From Vibrio algarum (GTDB taxonomy: Bacteria > Pseudomonadota > Gammaproteobacteria > Enterobacterales > Vibrionaceae): 64,000 bases of DNA. Each line of letters starts with the position of its first letter. The stretch's first letter is position 1. The stretch covers positions 434,001 through 498,000 of the forward strand of contig NZ_JAQLOI010000003.1 in assembly GCF_028204155.1 (NCBI RefSeq), read 5' to 3'. Positions 18,381-27,737 of the stretch are shown one piece after another. Made by a program: the position numbers and the translations under genes. The notes under the pieces are model-generated. The model searched no databases and was not told the DNA's origin. It worked only from the letters and a program-made list of their open reading frames with translations.

Positions 18381-18659
18381 TAATATACACCTCGCCCATG
18401 AACCACGTATCACCAACCCTCTCACGCTTTTCTTCAAACACCTGCTATATATACGTCCAAATTTATTACACCAGTAACGAATAGTTTCGTAACTTACGGT
18501 AATACCCCGTTCTGCTAGAAGATCTTCTACATCCCTAAAACTCAAGCTAAAACGATAATATAACCAGACGGTATGTTGGATGATATCAGGGGGAAATCTA
18601 TGTCTTTTATATATGTTAATATGAATATACGGCCATAGCGTCGGTTAACTTGACAGTCC
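18381..18659. mobile_element. IS6-family element, copy 3, right part
   Basis: Resumes the IS6 sequence of copies 1 and 2 at 'TAATATACACCTC', contains the transposase N-terminal coding region on the minus strand, and ends with the inverted end 'GGTTAACTTGACAGTCCC'. Only 11 bp separate it from the stop codon of the isomerase gene at 18671, so the IS marks the edge of the mannan island. Confidence 0.8.
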
Positions 18660-18670
18660 CCTCAAAAACA

Positions 18671-19555
18671 CTAAATTATCCGTCTTAGTAATCGAAGAGT
18701 AGAAACAACCCCATCTAGTTCATTATGCTTATCACCTTCATATTCAGCCGACATCACACCTGAAAAACCCGCTTCTTTCAATATGTCTATACATTGTTTG
18801 AAATCTACGTTCGTTTCATTTCCATCTTCATCAAATTCATACGATTTCGCGCTTGCACCAAAAGTATACGGTGCTAAATCGAGCAAACCTTGCTGCCTAT
18901 CATAGAGCCTTTTAGGAGTATGGTTCCATCCCCCCATAAAAAAGTTGTCAAAATCGATATAAACACCAACATTTTCATCTGCGATATGTTCCATCAGCAT
19001 AGCCAACCATGCACCATTACTCGATGGGTGGCCATGATTCTCAACTACGATTTTAATACCGTATTTCTCAGAATACCCAGATAACTCACTAATACTGAGT
19101 GCATTTTGGTTAAGCTGCGAAAAATAGCTACCATCACCATATGCGTTAACTCTTACCATAGAACAGCCTAGAAGATTTGCAGCATCAATCCACAATTTGT
19201 GTTTTTGAATAGCATCCGCTCTTTTATCATCAGATGAAGAACCCAGCGGCCCTAACTCGTCGCACATCAAGCAGTTAAATGTGATACCACGCTCAGCAGC
19301 ACTTGCCTTCCAAGCTTTAAGCCATCGTTCATCGCTTACCCTACCAAAAAAGAGGATATTAACTAAATCAATTACTTTTACTCCTATACTTTCAGCGACA
19401 TCTAGTAAACCTTCATAATCCATTTCTCCGCGTAAGGTTTTTTCTGGATTGTCAGAGTGCAATGTAGAAAGGAAATCTTCATAATTATTACGGCTATCAC
19501 CTAATATACTTCTATGAAATGACCATTGTGACAATCCGATCTGTATATTTTTCAT
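18671..19555 (-). CDS. Sugar phosphate isomerase/epimerase-like TIM-barrel protein
   Basis: A 294-residue protein of the xylose-isomerase-like (AP-endonuclease-2) TIM-barrel superfamily. It begins 'MKNIQIGLSQWSFHRSIL' and has candidate metal ligands in 'IVVENHGHPSS' (Glu, His), 'VYIDFDNF' and 'MSAEYEGD' (Glu). Members isomerise or epimerise keto-sugars or act on inositol-type compounds; the substrate is not readable. It is the last gene of the mannan island in its direction, after a terminator, and might process a side-chain sugar. Its stop lies 11 bp from an IS end, which may have removed further genes. Confidence 0.75.
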   Translation of the reverse strand: MKNIQIGLSQWSFHRSILGDSRNNYEDFLSTLHSDNPEKTLRGEMDYEGLLDVAESIGVKVIDLVNILFFGRVSDERWLKAWKASAAERGITFNCLMCDELGPLGSSSDDKRADAIQKHKLWIDAANLLGCSMVRVNAYGDGSYFSQLNQNALSISELSGYSEKYGIKIVVENHGHPSSNGAWLAMLMEHIADENVGVYIDFDNFFMGGWNHTPKRLYDRQQGLLDLAPYTFGASAKSYEFDEDGNETNVDFKQCIDILKEAGFSGVMSAEYEGDKHNELDGVVSTLRLLRRII

Positions 19556-19600
19556 TAATTTAATACCTTAATTTTATTTAAGTATAAAGTTGAAAACTAT

Positions 19601-19624
19601 AAAAAAAGGCCCCCCCGGGCGGCC
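19601..19624 (-). terminator. Terminator after the first sugar-binding protein
   Basis: On the minus strand GGCCGCCC pairs with GGGGGGCC and is followed by seven T (AAAAAAA at 19601-19607 on the plus strand). Strong GC stem plus U tract just after the solute-binding protein stop at 19647. Confidence 0.8.
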
Positions 19625-19646
19625 AAACCTAACCTAAGTGTATAAT

Positions 19647-20921
19647 TTACTTCAATACACGTTTTTTAGCTCGATTCCAGCGTGCATCAAGTTTTTCTAA
19701 CGCCCCATTGAAGTCTTTCGCTGTCATTACATCTTGAATATAACCACCAGAATAAAAATCAATTTTCGAACGATTATTAACTTCTATAAAAGTAGAAGAC
19801 TGTTCCGGTGTTTGAATAACTACCGGCTCATAACTCATGTATTCATTTAGTTGTGCCAAAGCTGGCTGCTTAGATTTTAAAGAAGGAATCAACCCTGCAA
19901 CCTCATCGAAATCTGAACCTTCGATCAAGAACTTAAGGTATGCCTTTGCTGTCTCTTTGTTATTTGAATGCTTACTAACTGCATAACCCCAATCATGGTT
20001 CATCTGAGCCTTTAATACACCCGATTCGTCGGACGGGATTGGCATAAAACCAATATTTTCAGACGTAGCTCCACGTTCGATAAATTGAGGGATAACCCAA
20101 TTACCTAAGTAAAACATTGCAGCTTGTCCGGTCGCAAATGAATTTTTAGAATCTTCCCATGAGTTTGTTATTAAGTCTTTTTCTGTGTGACCATCAGCAA
20201 TCAGTTTTTTTAACACGCTCAAAGACTTGTTGTAGGCAGTATCACCGGAGAACGGTTTGTCTTGTTCAAGCATTTTTTCATACACGCCATCATTCCCTTC
20301 TACAACTAAAGGAAATTTATCCCATTGTTGAAGCGGCCACTGAGCACCAAAGTTAATATATAGAGGAATCTGGCCCTGAGCTTTTATCTTTTCTGCTGCA
20401 TCAAAGAAGTCGGATAGGGTCTTAATAGGCACTTCAACACCAGCGCTTTTCAAAATATCCTTATTGTAAACAAGACCTTCTAAAGCATTGCCCATAGACA
20501 CTCCATATGACTTTCCATCACTTTCCCATGCATCAAAAAAGTAGACATCATCTGACGTATAGATATTATTAAGTGGCTCGTAAAAGTTTGCATATTGCTC
20601 AGAAGGAACTGAAGGAAGTATTAAAACTAAATCGCCATAATCGCCCGTATTCATTCTTGGCCTTAAGCCACCTTGATAGTCTGCAAATGCAACAACCTTT
20701 ACGTTCGTAACGTTAGGGTATAGTTTTTTAAACTCTTCTTCATACCGGTCATAAAGGCCTTCTTCAACAAGGTCCGTGCGGTTGCTATAAAAAGTAATTT
20801 CCCCTTTCACTTCATCTTTGTTGATGCCGTCGGTTACACCTGCGCTTGCCATGAATGAAAGCCCTAGAAGCGCAGAAGCGGCTAGAGCAGTTTTTGAAGC
20901 CGTAGATAAAAATGTTTTCAT
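19647..20921 (-). CDS. ABC transporter sugar-binding protein 1 (manno-oligosaccharide)
   Basis: A 424-residue periplasmic binding protein of the family-1 (MalE-like) type with a clear signal peptide ('ALAASALLGLSFMASA'). The frame opens with GTG, but the next codon is ATG with AAGGA at good spacing, so that start is used. Body motifs such as 'EITFYSNRTDL' and 'QMNHDWGYAVSKHSNNKETA' are almost the same as in the protein at 32112. A LacI-type operator lies about 60 bp upstream and a terminator follows, so it is its own transcription unit. It should feed the permeases at 29627-31438. Confidence 0.9.
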   Translation of the reverse strand: MKTFLSTASKTALAASALLGLSFMASAGVTDGINKDEVKGEITFYSNRTDLVEEGLYDRYEEEFKKLYPNVTNVKVVAFADYQGGLRPRMNTGDYGDLVLILPSVPSEQYANFYEPLNNIYTSDDVYFFDAWESDGKSYGVSMGNALEGLVYNKDILKSAGVEVPIKTLSDFFDAAEKIKAQGQIPLYINFGAQWPLQQWDKFPLVVEGNDGVYEKMLEQDKPFSGDTAYNKSLSVLKKLIADGHTEKDLITNSWEDSKNSFATGQAAMFYLGNWVIPQFIERGATSENIGFMPIPSDESGVLKAQMNHDWGYAVSKHSNNKETAKAYLKFLIEGSDFDEVAGLIPSLKSKQPALAQLNEYMSYEPVVIQTPEQSSTFIEVNNRSKIDFYSGGYIQDVMTAKDFNGALEKLDARWNRAKKRVLK

Positions 20922-20977
20922 CACTATTCCTTAATTATGCAATTTTTCTATTTAGAACATATCTAAACTCATAAAAA

Positions 20978-20995
20978 TGATAACGTTACGATTAT
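20978..20995. promoter_or_regulatory. LacI-type operator upstream of binding protein 1
   Basis: TGATAACGTTACGATTAT with the palindromic core TAACGTTA. The same TAACGTTAC core is found at 25316, 26499, 31508, 31665, 32079 and 40002, nearly always in control regions of this island. Confidence 0.75.
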
Positions 20996-21250
20996 AAAAT
21001 ATCACAAAAAGATCTCGAATACGTGAATTTGATCACTAGAATATCCACCCTCTTTATAAATTAGAACGAAAAACTAATTAATATTAATATTTATCAATCA
21101 TATAAAATACAATGAGTGGATTTTAAAATATATAGAATATAGTAAAAATAGTCGAAAATATTTTAATTTTGGTTCTAAAAACACAATAATAACGATTCGA
21201 TTAACTTATGGTTAGTAAGCTAAGAATGATGCTATTAGAACCAAGCGAAT

Positions 21251-21430
21251 GGTTCCGATCATCCCTCCACGAGAAGTAGTATATTTCTGGAAATAAGAAC
21301 ACCTTCGCCCTCAGAAACAGCTATGTATAGAGTTAGACAGTTGTTTGATGGGCAATTCTACAACGCTCAAGTTAGCGAGACTTACGCTATGTTCAAAGCG
21401 CTGAATAGACTTATAGAAGCAAGCATATCT
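21251..21430 (+). pseudogene. IS5/IS903-type transposase C-terminal relic
   Basis: Two frames read like the end of an IS5-group transposase: 'VPIIPPREVVYFWK' near 21254 and, after an internal deletion, 'MYRVRQLFDGQFYNAQVSET' from 21323 continuing 'YAMFKALNRLIEAS'. In the intact family the first motif (IPPR..AVYWK) is separated from 'MYRVKQLLGG' by some 40-60 residues. No ends were found. The rest of the 660-bp gap between the binding protein and the GH130 gene holds only the operator and very AT-rich DNA. Confidence 0.65.
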
Positions 21431-21586
21431 TCTTTCTGAATGAAGAAACAAAGCGGCTCTTTGATAGAGTAAATACCCAGATCACTTACTGATTTAGTTG
21501 ATAGAATTAGATCACAGAGGCTAATATTCACAAATAAAAAGCGGGAATAACTTCCCACCTTTATTTATATTATGTATATCTAATGT

Positions 21587-22762
21587 TTAAATATATTTTC
21601 TGTTGTTTCTAATCATATTAATTCTTTGCTCGACACAAGATGCAGAAGTGAGCGGATCTTCGGGTGTATTAAGAACGTAATCGACTAACTTATCTACAGT
21701 CGTTGTCAGGACGTGGCAACGAGTATCTGAAGAAGCATAGTATACAAAAACATCGCCTTTTTCTGTTGCAATTAAACCATTAGAAAATACCACATTAGAT
21801 ACATCTCCGACTCTCTCTTCTCCTTCTGGTGCAAGAAAGTAACCGCTTGGTCTATGAGTCACCTGCATTGGATTTTCTAACGATGTCATAAAGCAATACA
21901 ATACGTACCTTAACCCTGCTGCAGTATTACGCACACCATGCGCAATATGTAACCACCCTTTAGCAGTCTTAATAGGTGCTGGGCCTTGTCCATTTTTAGA
22001 CTCTTTAATAGTATGATAAGTTTTAGGATCAATCACATGTTCCATATCAACTACCGCATCCACCATACTATCTGTGAATCCCATACCAATGCCGCCACCA
22101 GTTCCAGCCTCAATAAAGCTATCTTGCGGTCGAGTATAAAGAGCATATTTCCCTTCAATTAACTCCGGATGGAGTACAACATTACGTTGTTGAGCAGAGT
22201 TAGTTTTCAGGTCAGCAAGTCGCTCCCAACTCTTAAGGTCCTTTGTTCTGACAATTCCACATTGAGCTAACGCTGCAGATTCATCGCCCGGAGTCGCGTC
22301 AGGGTCCTTTCGCTCAGTACAAAATAGACCATAAATATACCCATCTTCGTGCTTAACTAAACGCATGTCGTAAACGTTGGTATCTGGTTCATTTGTTTCT
22401 GGAATAATACAAGGTTCTTCCCAAAACATAAAACCATCAATACCGTTCTGACTTTCAGCCACTGCAAAAAATGATTTTCTGTCGTAACCTTCGACTCTAG
22501 CAACCAAATAAAATTTGCCATTCAATTCAATCGCACCAGGATTTAATACTGCGTTAATACCAAGCCTTTCCATCAAGAATGGATTTGAACTTGGATTAAG
22601 ATCATATCTCCAATGGATAGGAGCATGCTGAGCAGTTAATACTGGCTTCTCATGGCGAAAAAATAAACCATTACCCGGCTTAACTGGATTGTTTTTATAT
22701 TCAGTATTTGCTTTGAATTCCGCTTTTAATGCAGCCATTCTGTTTTCAAATATATTCATCAT
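21587..22762 (-). CDS. GH130 phosphorylase, 4-O-beta-mannosyl-glucose phosphorylase type
   Basis: A 391-residue glycoside phosphorylase. Family knowledge: GH130 subfamily 1 splits Man-beta-1,4-Glc with phosphate to mannose-1-phosphate and glucose. Diagnostic segments are 'DLNPSSNPFLMERLGINAVL', 'RVEGYDRKSFFAVAESQNGI', 'NVYDMRLVKHEDGY' (Asp of the catalytic relay), 'QQRNVVLHPELIEGKYALYT' and 'DVSNVVFSNG'. The whole length fits characterised relatives (about 390). It lies 80 bp downstream of the second GH130 gene in the same operon, which supplies the other half of the phosphorolytic route. Bases 22345-22368 are duplicated at the IS junction 18357-18380. Confidence 0.9.
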   Translation of the reverse strand: MMNIFENRMAALKAEFKANTEYKNNPVKPGNGLFFRHEKPVLTAQHAPIHWRYDLNPSSNPFLMERLGINAVLNPGAIELNGKFYLVARVEGYDRKSFFAVAESQNGIDGFMFWEEPCIIPETNEPDTNVYDMRLVKHEDGYIYGLFCTERKDPDATPGDESAALAQCGIVRTKDLKSWERLADLKTNSAQQRNVVLHPELIEGKYALYTRPQDSFIEAGTGGGIGMGFTDSMVDAVVDMEHVIDPKTYHTIKESKNGQGPAPIKTAKGWLHIAHGVRNTAAGLRYVLYCFMTSLENPMQVTHRPSGYFLAPEGEERVGDVSNVVFSNGLIATEKGDVFVYYASSDTRCHVLTTTVDKLVDYVLNTPEDPLTSASCVEQRINMIRNNRKYI

Positions 22763-22841
22763 ATACCTTCAGTACGCATTAGAATTAGATGATGCCTAAT
22801 TAGATTCTATGCTAATAGACATTCATCATTGTTATTAAATG

Positions 22842-23834
22842 TTAAAAAACCTCTGACTTCGTTTTGAGCTCGGTCATAATGTCTTCAATCGTTGTATAAG
22901 CTACAGCAGAATACGTATCCGCTGCTCCGTAGTACACTGCAATTCGTCCAGTTTCGGAATCAGCAAGCGCAGCACATGGGAAAGCGACATTAGGTACAAA
23001 ACCCGTCGTTTCATATTCTTTCTCAGGAGTCAAAATGTAGTCACGAGTTCGGTAAAGTACTTTCCATGGCTCATTTATATCTAATAAGGCTGCACCAAAA
23101 CTATATACATAACCATTACATGTACCTGAAACGCCGTGATAGATCATGAGCCAACCTTCAGAAGTCTCAATTGGAATTGGACCAGCACCAATTTTGGTTC
23201 CTTGCCACCAACCATTGCCACCTTTACCCATGACATGACGATGTTTACCCCAATACTCCATATCGTTAGAATGACTAAGGAACACGTCACCAAATGGCGT
23301 GTGCCCCGAGTCAGAAGGGCGATTCAACATTACGAACTGACCATTAATCTTACGAGGGAATAGCACGCCATTACGGTTAAATGGAACACACGCATTTTCA
23401 AGACGAGTAAATGTTTTAAAGTCTTTTGTAATACCCACTCCAAGAGTGGCTCCATGGTCATCTGTACACCACGTTATATAATAGGTATCTTCAATCTTCA
23501 CTACCCGTGGGTCATAAGCATAACTTGGTTGAAAATAGTTACCGTCGGTATCAACCCACTCAATTGGCTTATCTTCAAAGCGCCAATTTAGTGCATCATC
23601 TGAATACCCTACGTGAAGATGTGGACGTCCATTTTTATAGTCACAACGGAACACACCAATGAACGAGCCTTGAAATGGTACTACAGCAGAGTTATAGACT
23701 CGTGCGGCTGCAGGAAACGGATTCCAGCCTATAATAGGATTCTTTGAGTGGCGCCACATAACTCCTTCTTCATTCTTTGGCTTATCTTGCCAAGGCATAT
23801 TGGGTATCGATTTACCGATAATTTTTGTTGTCAT
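22842..23834 (-). CDS. GH130 phosphorylase, beta-1,4-manno-oligosaccharide phosphorylase type
   Basis: A 330-residue glycoside phosphorylase of GH130 subfamily 2 character. Segments 'MPWQDKPKNEEGVMWRHSKN', 'NSAVVPFQGSFIGVFRCD', 'YAYDPRVVKIEDTYYITWC' (catalytic Asp region), 'PFNRNGVLFPRKINGQF', 'RPSDSGHTPFGD' and 'NVAFPCAAL' agree with enzymes that release mannose-1-phosphate from the non-reducing end of beta-1,4-manno-oligosaccharides. GGAGAG precedes the ATG. Together with the subfamily-1 enzyme, the 2-epimerase and the phosphomannomutase it makes an energy-saving cytosolic mannan pathway. Confidence 0.88.
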   Translation of the reverse strand: MTTKIIGKSIPNMPWQDKPKNEEGVMWRHSKNPIIGWNPFPAAARVYNSAVVPFQGSFIGVFRCDYKNGRPHLHVGYSDDALNWRFEDKPIEWVDTDGNYFQPSYAYDPRVVKIEDTYYITWCTDDHGATLGVGITKDFKTFTRLENACVPFNRNGVLFPRKINGQFVMLNRPSDSGHTPFGDVFLSHSNDMEYWGKHRHVMGKGGNGWWQGTKIGAGPIPIETSEGWLMIYHGVSGTCNGYVYSFGAALLDINEPWKVLYRTRDYILTPEKEYETTGFVPNVAFPCAALADSETGRIAVYYGAADTYSAVAYTTIEDIMTELKTKSEVF

Positions 23835-23929
23835 TGTATTCTCTCCAGTTCAAATTTTCATACACCAGTTTATTTGTAGTAAACAAAGATAAAACTCGCA
23901 TACGGGTAACCATATAAAGCAGACGGTCG

Positions 23930-25297
23930 CTACTCTTCTAACAATTTCAAAATAATTTCTGTCTGTTCAGCAACAAGTTTTGGATCTCTCTTTGCTTCCA
24001 CATTTAGTCGAACGACCGGTTCTGTATTGGACGAACGCAAATTGAATCGCCATTCCCCAAATTCCATGCTTATCCCATCCGTAATATCAGTCACAGCTGC
24101 TATTTCAATATAGCTATCCCAAACTCGCTTAACTGCTGCCTCTGCATTCACTACTTTACGATTTATTTCACCAGAAATTGGATAGTTAGCTTGTGCCGTC
24201 ATAACGAACTGAGAAAGGCTGAGACTTCTAATTGAAATTAGTTCTGCAATAAGTAACCAAGGCAACATACCTGAATCACAGTACGCAAAATCTCTAAAAT
24301 AGTGGTGAGCACTCATTTCTCCACCGTAAACAGCATCTTCTTGACGCATACGCTCTTTGATAAATGCGTGTCCAGTTTTACTCTGAATTGCTTTTCCACC
24401 AATACGATTTGCTATATCAATCGTATTCCAAGTAAGTCTAGGATCATGAATGATTTTCGCTCCTGGCTGCTTATTCAAGAAGGCTTCCGCTAACATACCT
24501 ACTATGTAATAACCTTCAATAAACTCACCGGTCTCATCAAATAAAAAACAGCGGTCTACGTCTCCATCCCATGCCACGCCAAAATCAGCATTGTTAGCAA
24601 TCACAGCATCCATTGTTGCTTGTCTATTTTCTGGTAGTAATGGGTTAGGGATGCCATTTGGGAAGTTACCATCTGGATTGTGATTCACTTTTATTAGTTC
24701 AAAAGGTAGATGAGGCTCTAGTGCATCCAACATATGTCCAGCAGCACCATTGCCAGCATTGACGACAATTCGCAGTGGTGCCAAAGATTTTTTGTCCAAA
24801 TAGCCTAACAAGTGTTTTGTATAATCCGGCGAGATATCGTAACGTTGCGATTTCTGTGTATATAAAGAATCATCCTCAGAGGCTTTATACGATTCTCTTG
24901 CCACTAAATTTTTAATCTCATTTAATCCAGAATCGCCACTAATTGGCTTAGATTGCTCTCTAACAAGCTTCATCCCATTATATTCTTTTGGGTTGTGGCT
25001 AGCAGTAACCATAATACCGCCATCTAAGTTTAGATGACTTGTTGCAAAATATACTTCTTCCGTTCCTACTAATCCTAAATCATATACCTTTGCGCCACCA
25101 TCAATAACACCTCGACTTAATGCAGCTGCCAGCGCTTCACTACTCAAACGTATGTCATAACCTATAGCAACTCTTTTTGGTTTCAAATACTGCGCGTAAG
25201 CTCTGCCTATCCGATAAGCAATATCCTCATTCAGCTCGTCGGGTAATCGTCCTCTAATATCGTAAGCTTTAAACGCTTCAATTGACCTTTCCATCAT
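23930..25297 (-). CDS. manB: Phosphomannomutase/phosphoglucomutase
   Basis: A 455-residue alpha-D-phosphohexomutase converting mannose-1-phosphate to mannose-6-phosphate. The four functional loops are visible: active-site serine 'VTASHNPKEYNGMK', metal loop 'DGDVDRCFLFDE', sugar-binding 'GGEMSAHHYFRD', and phosphate-binding 'RSSNTEPVVRLNVE'. First gene of the operon with both GH130 genes, with a LacI-type operator 15-25 bp before the start. This connects the phosphorylase product to glycolysis, though a GDP-mannose role for such enzymes also exists elsewhere. Confidence 0.93.
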   Translation of the reverse strand: MMERSIEAFKAYDIRGRLPDELNEDIAYRIGRAYAQYLKPKRVAIGYDIRLSSEALAAALSRGVIDGGAKVYDLGLVGTEEVYFATSHLNLDGGIMVTASHNPKEYNGMKLVREQSKPISGDSGLNEIKNLVARESYKASEDDSLYTQKSQRYDISPDYTKHLLGYLDKKSLAPLRIVVNAGNGAAGHMLDALEPHLPFELIKVNHNPDGNFPNGIPNPLLPENRQATMDAVIANNADFGVAWDGDVDRCFLFDETGEFIEGYYIVGMLAEAFLNKQPGAKIIHDPRLTWNTIDIANRIGGKAIQSKTGHAFIKERMRQEDAVYGGEMSAHHYFRDFAYCDSGMLPWLLIAELISIRSLSLSQFVMTAQANYPISGEINRKVVNAEAAVKRVWDSYIEIAAVTDITDGISMEFGEWRFNLRSSNTEPVVRLNVEAKRDPKLVAEQTEIILKLLEE

Positions 25298-25307
25298 AAT
25301 ACCTCGA

Positions 25308-25329
25308 TAAATCGTAACGTTACCATTTT
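25308..25329. promoter_or_regulatory. LacI-type operator upstream of phosphomannomutase operon
   Basis: ATCGTAACGTTACCAT with core at 25316-25321, ending only about 15 bp before the start codon. Such a position would block initiation or early elongation of the manB-GH130-GH130 operon. Confidence 0.78.
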
Positions 25330-25469
25330 ACTTCGCAATAACTGTATAGCAAGTATTTCCGAATGCGGGTCGAAAATACTGTGAGCTGTGTTCTATTTTT
25401 AATGCGTCAGATTTAATTAAAAAGGACTAGTGCCGTTGAGGTTTTTTAGTCATTCATTTTAACGATAAA

Positions 25470-26480
25470 CTATCGATTATAGAGCGTTGTTTTTTCAATA
25501 TATTGGGTTTCTGATGGATCTAGTCCGTCCCGTTCTATATTCATAACGATAAATTTAGAGAGCTTTCTGCCGATACTGTGTAGGTCTTGCCTAAATCCAG
25601 GTATAGGAGGTACAAAGAAGCTTGGGAGATCACAAGTTTCAATAGTAATTATATCTACATCTCTACCGATAACTTTCCCGGCATCTTGAACACCAGCCAC
25701 GATCCCGCATGCCGAAATTTCAGAGCCACATATAATACCGTCCGGCGCATTACTTCCTGCCATTAACTCCTTCGCATACTCTCTATAATTAACAACATCT
25801 GTGTCAAAAATAATATCCTTATCTTTTTCAAAACAACCTCCATTTTCCATGGATGCCCTTTTAACTCCGTAGTACTTATGCCATGAATAAGTATAAATTC
25901 TTGAAGAGCTAATCAGTCGAATATCTTTTCGTTTTCGCTCATAAAGATAATTAGCGGCTCGGTACCCGATATCATAGTTATCTATATCTACGTACGGATG
26001 TTCTAGGCTCATCTCAGTTTGGCCGAAGCTAACAAACGGAATGTTGTTCTCATTGAGATAAGTTACACGTTCATCTTTAGTTTGAGTTAGATTGAATATA
26101 ACTCCACCAGCCAGGTTATTTTCAACCGCATATTTAACAGGTTCAAGTGGATCTTGTCCTGGTACCAAAGGAAGAACGGTCAAGTTATATGGTGTGTTTT
26201 CTAGACCAGCAGTGAGCCCTTCTATTAGCCCCAATATACCTACATCGCCGACCATATCTCCAGGTTTTGTTACTGGCAATATCGCGCAGATATTGTAGTT
26301 AATCCCTGTTCTAAGACCTAGACCTGACAAGTTCGGTCTATAGCCTAGCTTATCAGCCGCTGCCTTTACCTTATCCTTAGTGGGCTGTTTTACATCGTCA
26401 CCATTTTTTAGCGCTCGTGATACAGTAGTAACTGAGAGCCCTGTATATTCAGCAAGTGTTTTTAAAGTCGCTTTAGCCAT
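25470..26480 (-). CDS. LacI-family regulator of the manno-oligosaccharide genes
   Basis: A 336-residue LacI/GalR regulator. HTH residues 4-25 ('TLKTLAEYTGLSVTTVSRAL') with the hinge helix 'GYRPNLSGLGLRTG', then a sugar-binding core. The longest frame starts at 26492; the ATG at 26480 begins the normal LacI N-terminus. It lies between the phosphomannomutase and ABC ATPase genes, with its own operator about 20 bp upstream, so autoregulation is likely. The inducer is probably a mannoside or mannose phosphate (inference). Confidence 0.9.
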   Translation of the reverse strand: MAKATLKTLAEYTGLSVTTVSRALKNGDDVKQPTKDKVKAAADKLGYRPNLSGLGLRTGINYNICAILPVTKPGDMVGDVGILGLIEGLTAGLENTPYNLTVLPLVPGQDPLEPVKYAVENNLAGGVIFNLTQTKDERVTYLNENNIPFVSFGQTEMSLEHPYVDIDNYDIGYRAANYLYERKRKDIRLISSSRIYTYSWHKYYGVKRASMENGGCFEKDKDIIFDTDVVNYREYAKELMAGSNAPDGIICGSEISACGIVAGVQDAGKVIGRDVDIITIETCDLPSFFVPPIPGFRQDLHSIGRKLSKFIVMNIERDGLDPSETQYIEKTTLYNR

Positions 26481-26493
26481 AAATAAAACCAAT

Positions 26494-26512
26494 TTCGTAA
26501 CGTTATAAAAAG
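26494..26512. promoter_or_regulatory. LacI-type operator upstream of the LacI gene
   Basis: TTCGTAACGTTATAAAA with core 26499-26504, directly before the regulator start. One arm is less conserved than in the other sites, as often seen in weaker autoregulatory operators. Confidence 0.7.
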
Positions 26513-26571
26513 TGTCTCATTTACAGCCTTTTAACTCAACTTTAATTATTTATAATCATATCTAGTTCAAA

Positions 26572-26602
26572 AAAACAGGCTGTTACGCCTGTTTTTTTTA
26601 TT
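26572..26602. terminator. Bidirectional terminator after the ABC ATPase
   Basis: AAACAGGC pairs with GCCTGTTT around a short loop; T8 follows on the plus strand and A6 precedes, giving a U tract on both strands. It lies just after the ATPase stop codon at 26640. Confidence 0.85.
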
Positions 26603-26639
26603 TTTGGTTAAATGACACTTTTTTGAATCAGTAGTAATT

Positions 26640-27722
26640 TTATATACGTTCTTCCGTAGCAGAGCAAAATAATGATACATTCTGCAAATTTAAATGCAGC
26701 GCAACATTATTACCATTAGCAATATCAAGATTAGCATCTAACTTTGCTCGGAGAGGCTGGCCATGCATATCTAACTCCGCTAATGTTTCAGACCCTGTCA
26801 TTTCAAACGCACTTACACTAAGTTCTAACTCATAATTACTGTTTAGAGGAGACTGAGATACATGTTCTGGTCGAATCCCCAAAAGAACTTTTCTGCCCGG
26901 AGTTGGCTTTTCGGTAAAAATATAATCACCGACAGGAACCCAGATATCATTAATAAGCACTCCCCACGCGTCTCCTTCCTGTTGTAGCTGACCTTTAAGT
27001 AAGTTTATTTGAGGAGAGCCCACAAACTTTGCAACAAATACATTTTTAGGCTGATTATATATTTCATAAGGTGTCCCGATCTGTTGTGGTATCCCTTTAT
27101 TTAATAGAATTATTTTAGTTGCCAAAGTCATAGCTTCGATCTGATCATGTGTTACATAAACAATGGTCGAATCTAGTTTATGATGTAATTTTTTCAACTC
27201 TAAACGCATTTCAGCACGTAATTTTGCATCAAGATTAGAAAGTGGCTCATCAAATAAAAATACTTTGGGTTCCCTCATCAACGCACGCCCAATAGCAACC
27301 CGCTGTCTTTGTCCGCCCGAGAGCTGAGCAGGCGTTCGGTCTAATAAATGACCTATTTGGAGCAAATCAGCAACCTCTTGCACTCTTTTTTCGATCTGTT
27401 CTTTTGGCTTTTTATTGATTTTCATACCAAAACCAATATTTTCCCCAACCGTCATATGAGGAAATAGAGCATAGGACTGGAACACCATTGCTATATCGCG
27501 ATCTTTCGGATCAGCCAATGTTACATCTTTGTCTCCTATCACCACTTGCCCCGCTGTAACATCCTCAAGACCGGCTATTAGACGCAATAATGTTGATTTA
27601 CCACAACCAGAAGGACCTAAAAGAACAGTAAATCCACCTGCTTCCATTTCTAGATCTATGTCATTAAGGATGACAGTTTTTCCAAAGGTTTTGTTTAATT
27701 TTTTAACTTCTACTGCATGCAT
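26640..27722 (-). CDS. ABC transporter ATPase of MsmK/UgpC/MalK type
   Basis: A 360-residue sugar-import ATPase. Walker A 'GPSGCGKST' (36-44), Q-loop 'MVFQSYALFPHM', signature 'LSGGQRQ' (134-140), Walker B 'VFLFDEP' (154-160), H-loop 'YVTHDQIEAMTL', and a C-terminal OB-type domain ('LLGIRPEHV'). Last gene of the permease operon that starts at 31438. It should energise the permease pair. Intact, in contrast to the malG-like subunit. Confidence 0.93.
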   Translation of the reverse strand: MHAVEVKKLNKTFGKTVILNDIDLEMEAGGFTVLLGPSGCGKSTLLRLIAGLEDVTAGQVVIGDKDVTLADPKDRDIAMVFQSYALFPHMTVGENIGFGMKINKKPKEQIEKRVQEVADLLQIGHLLDRTPAQLSGGQRQRVAIGRALMREPKVFLFDEPLSNLDAKLRAEMRLELKKLHHKLDSTIVYVTHDQIEAMTLATKIILLNKGIPQQIGTPYEIYNQPKNVFVAKFVGSPQINLLKGQLQQEGDAWGVLINDIWVPVGDYIFTEKPTPGRKVLLGIRPEHVSQSPLNSNYELELSVSAFEMTGSETLAELDMHGQPLRAKLDANLDIANGNNVALHLNLQNVSLFCSATEERI

Positions 27723-27737
27723 GTTGTCATCCTCGAC

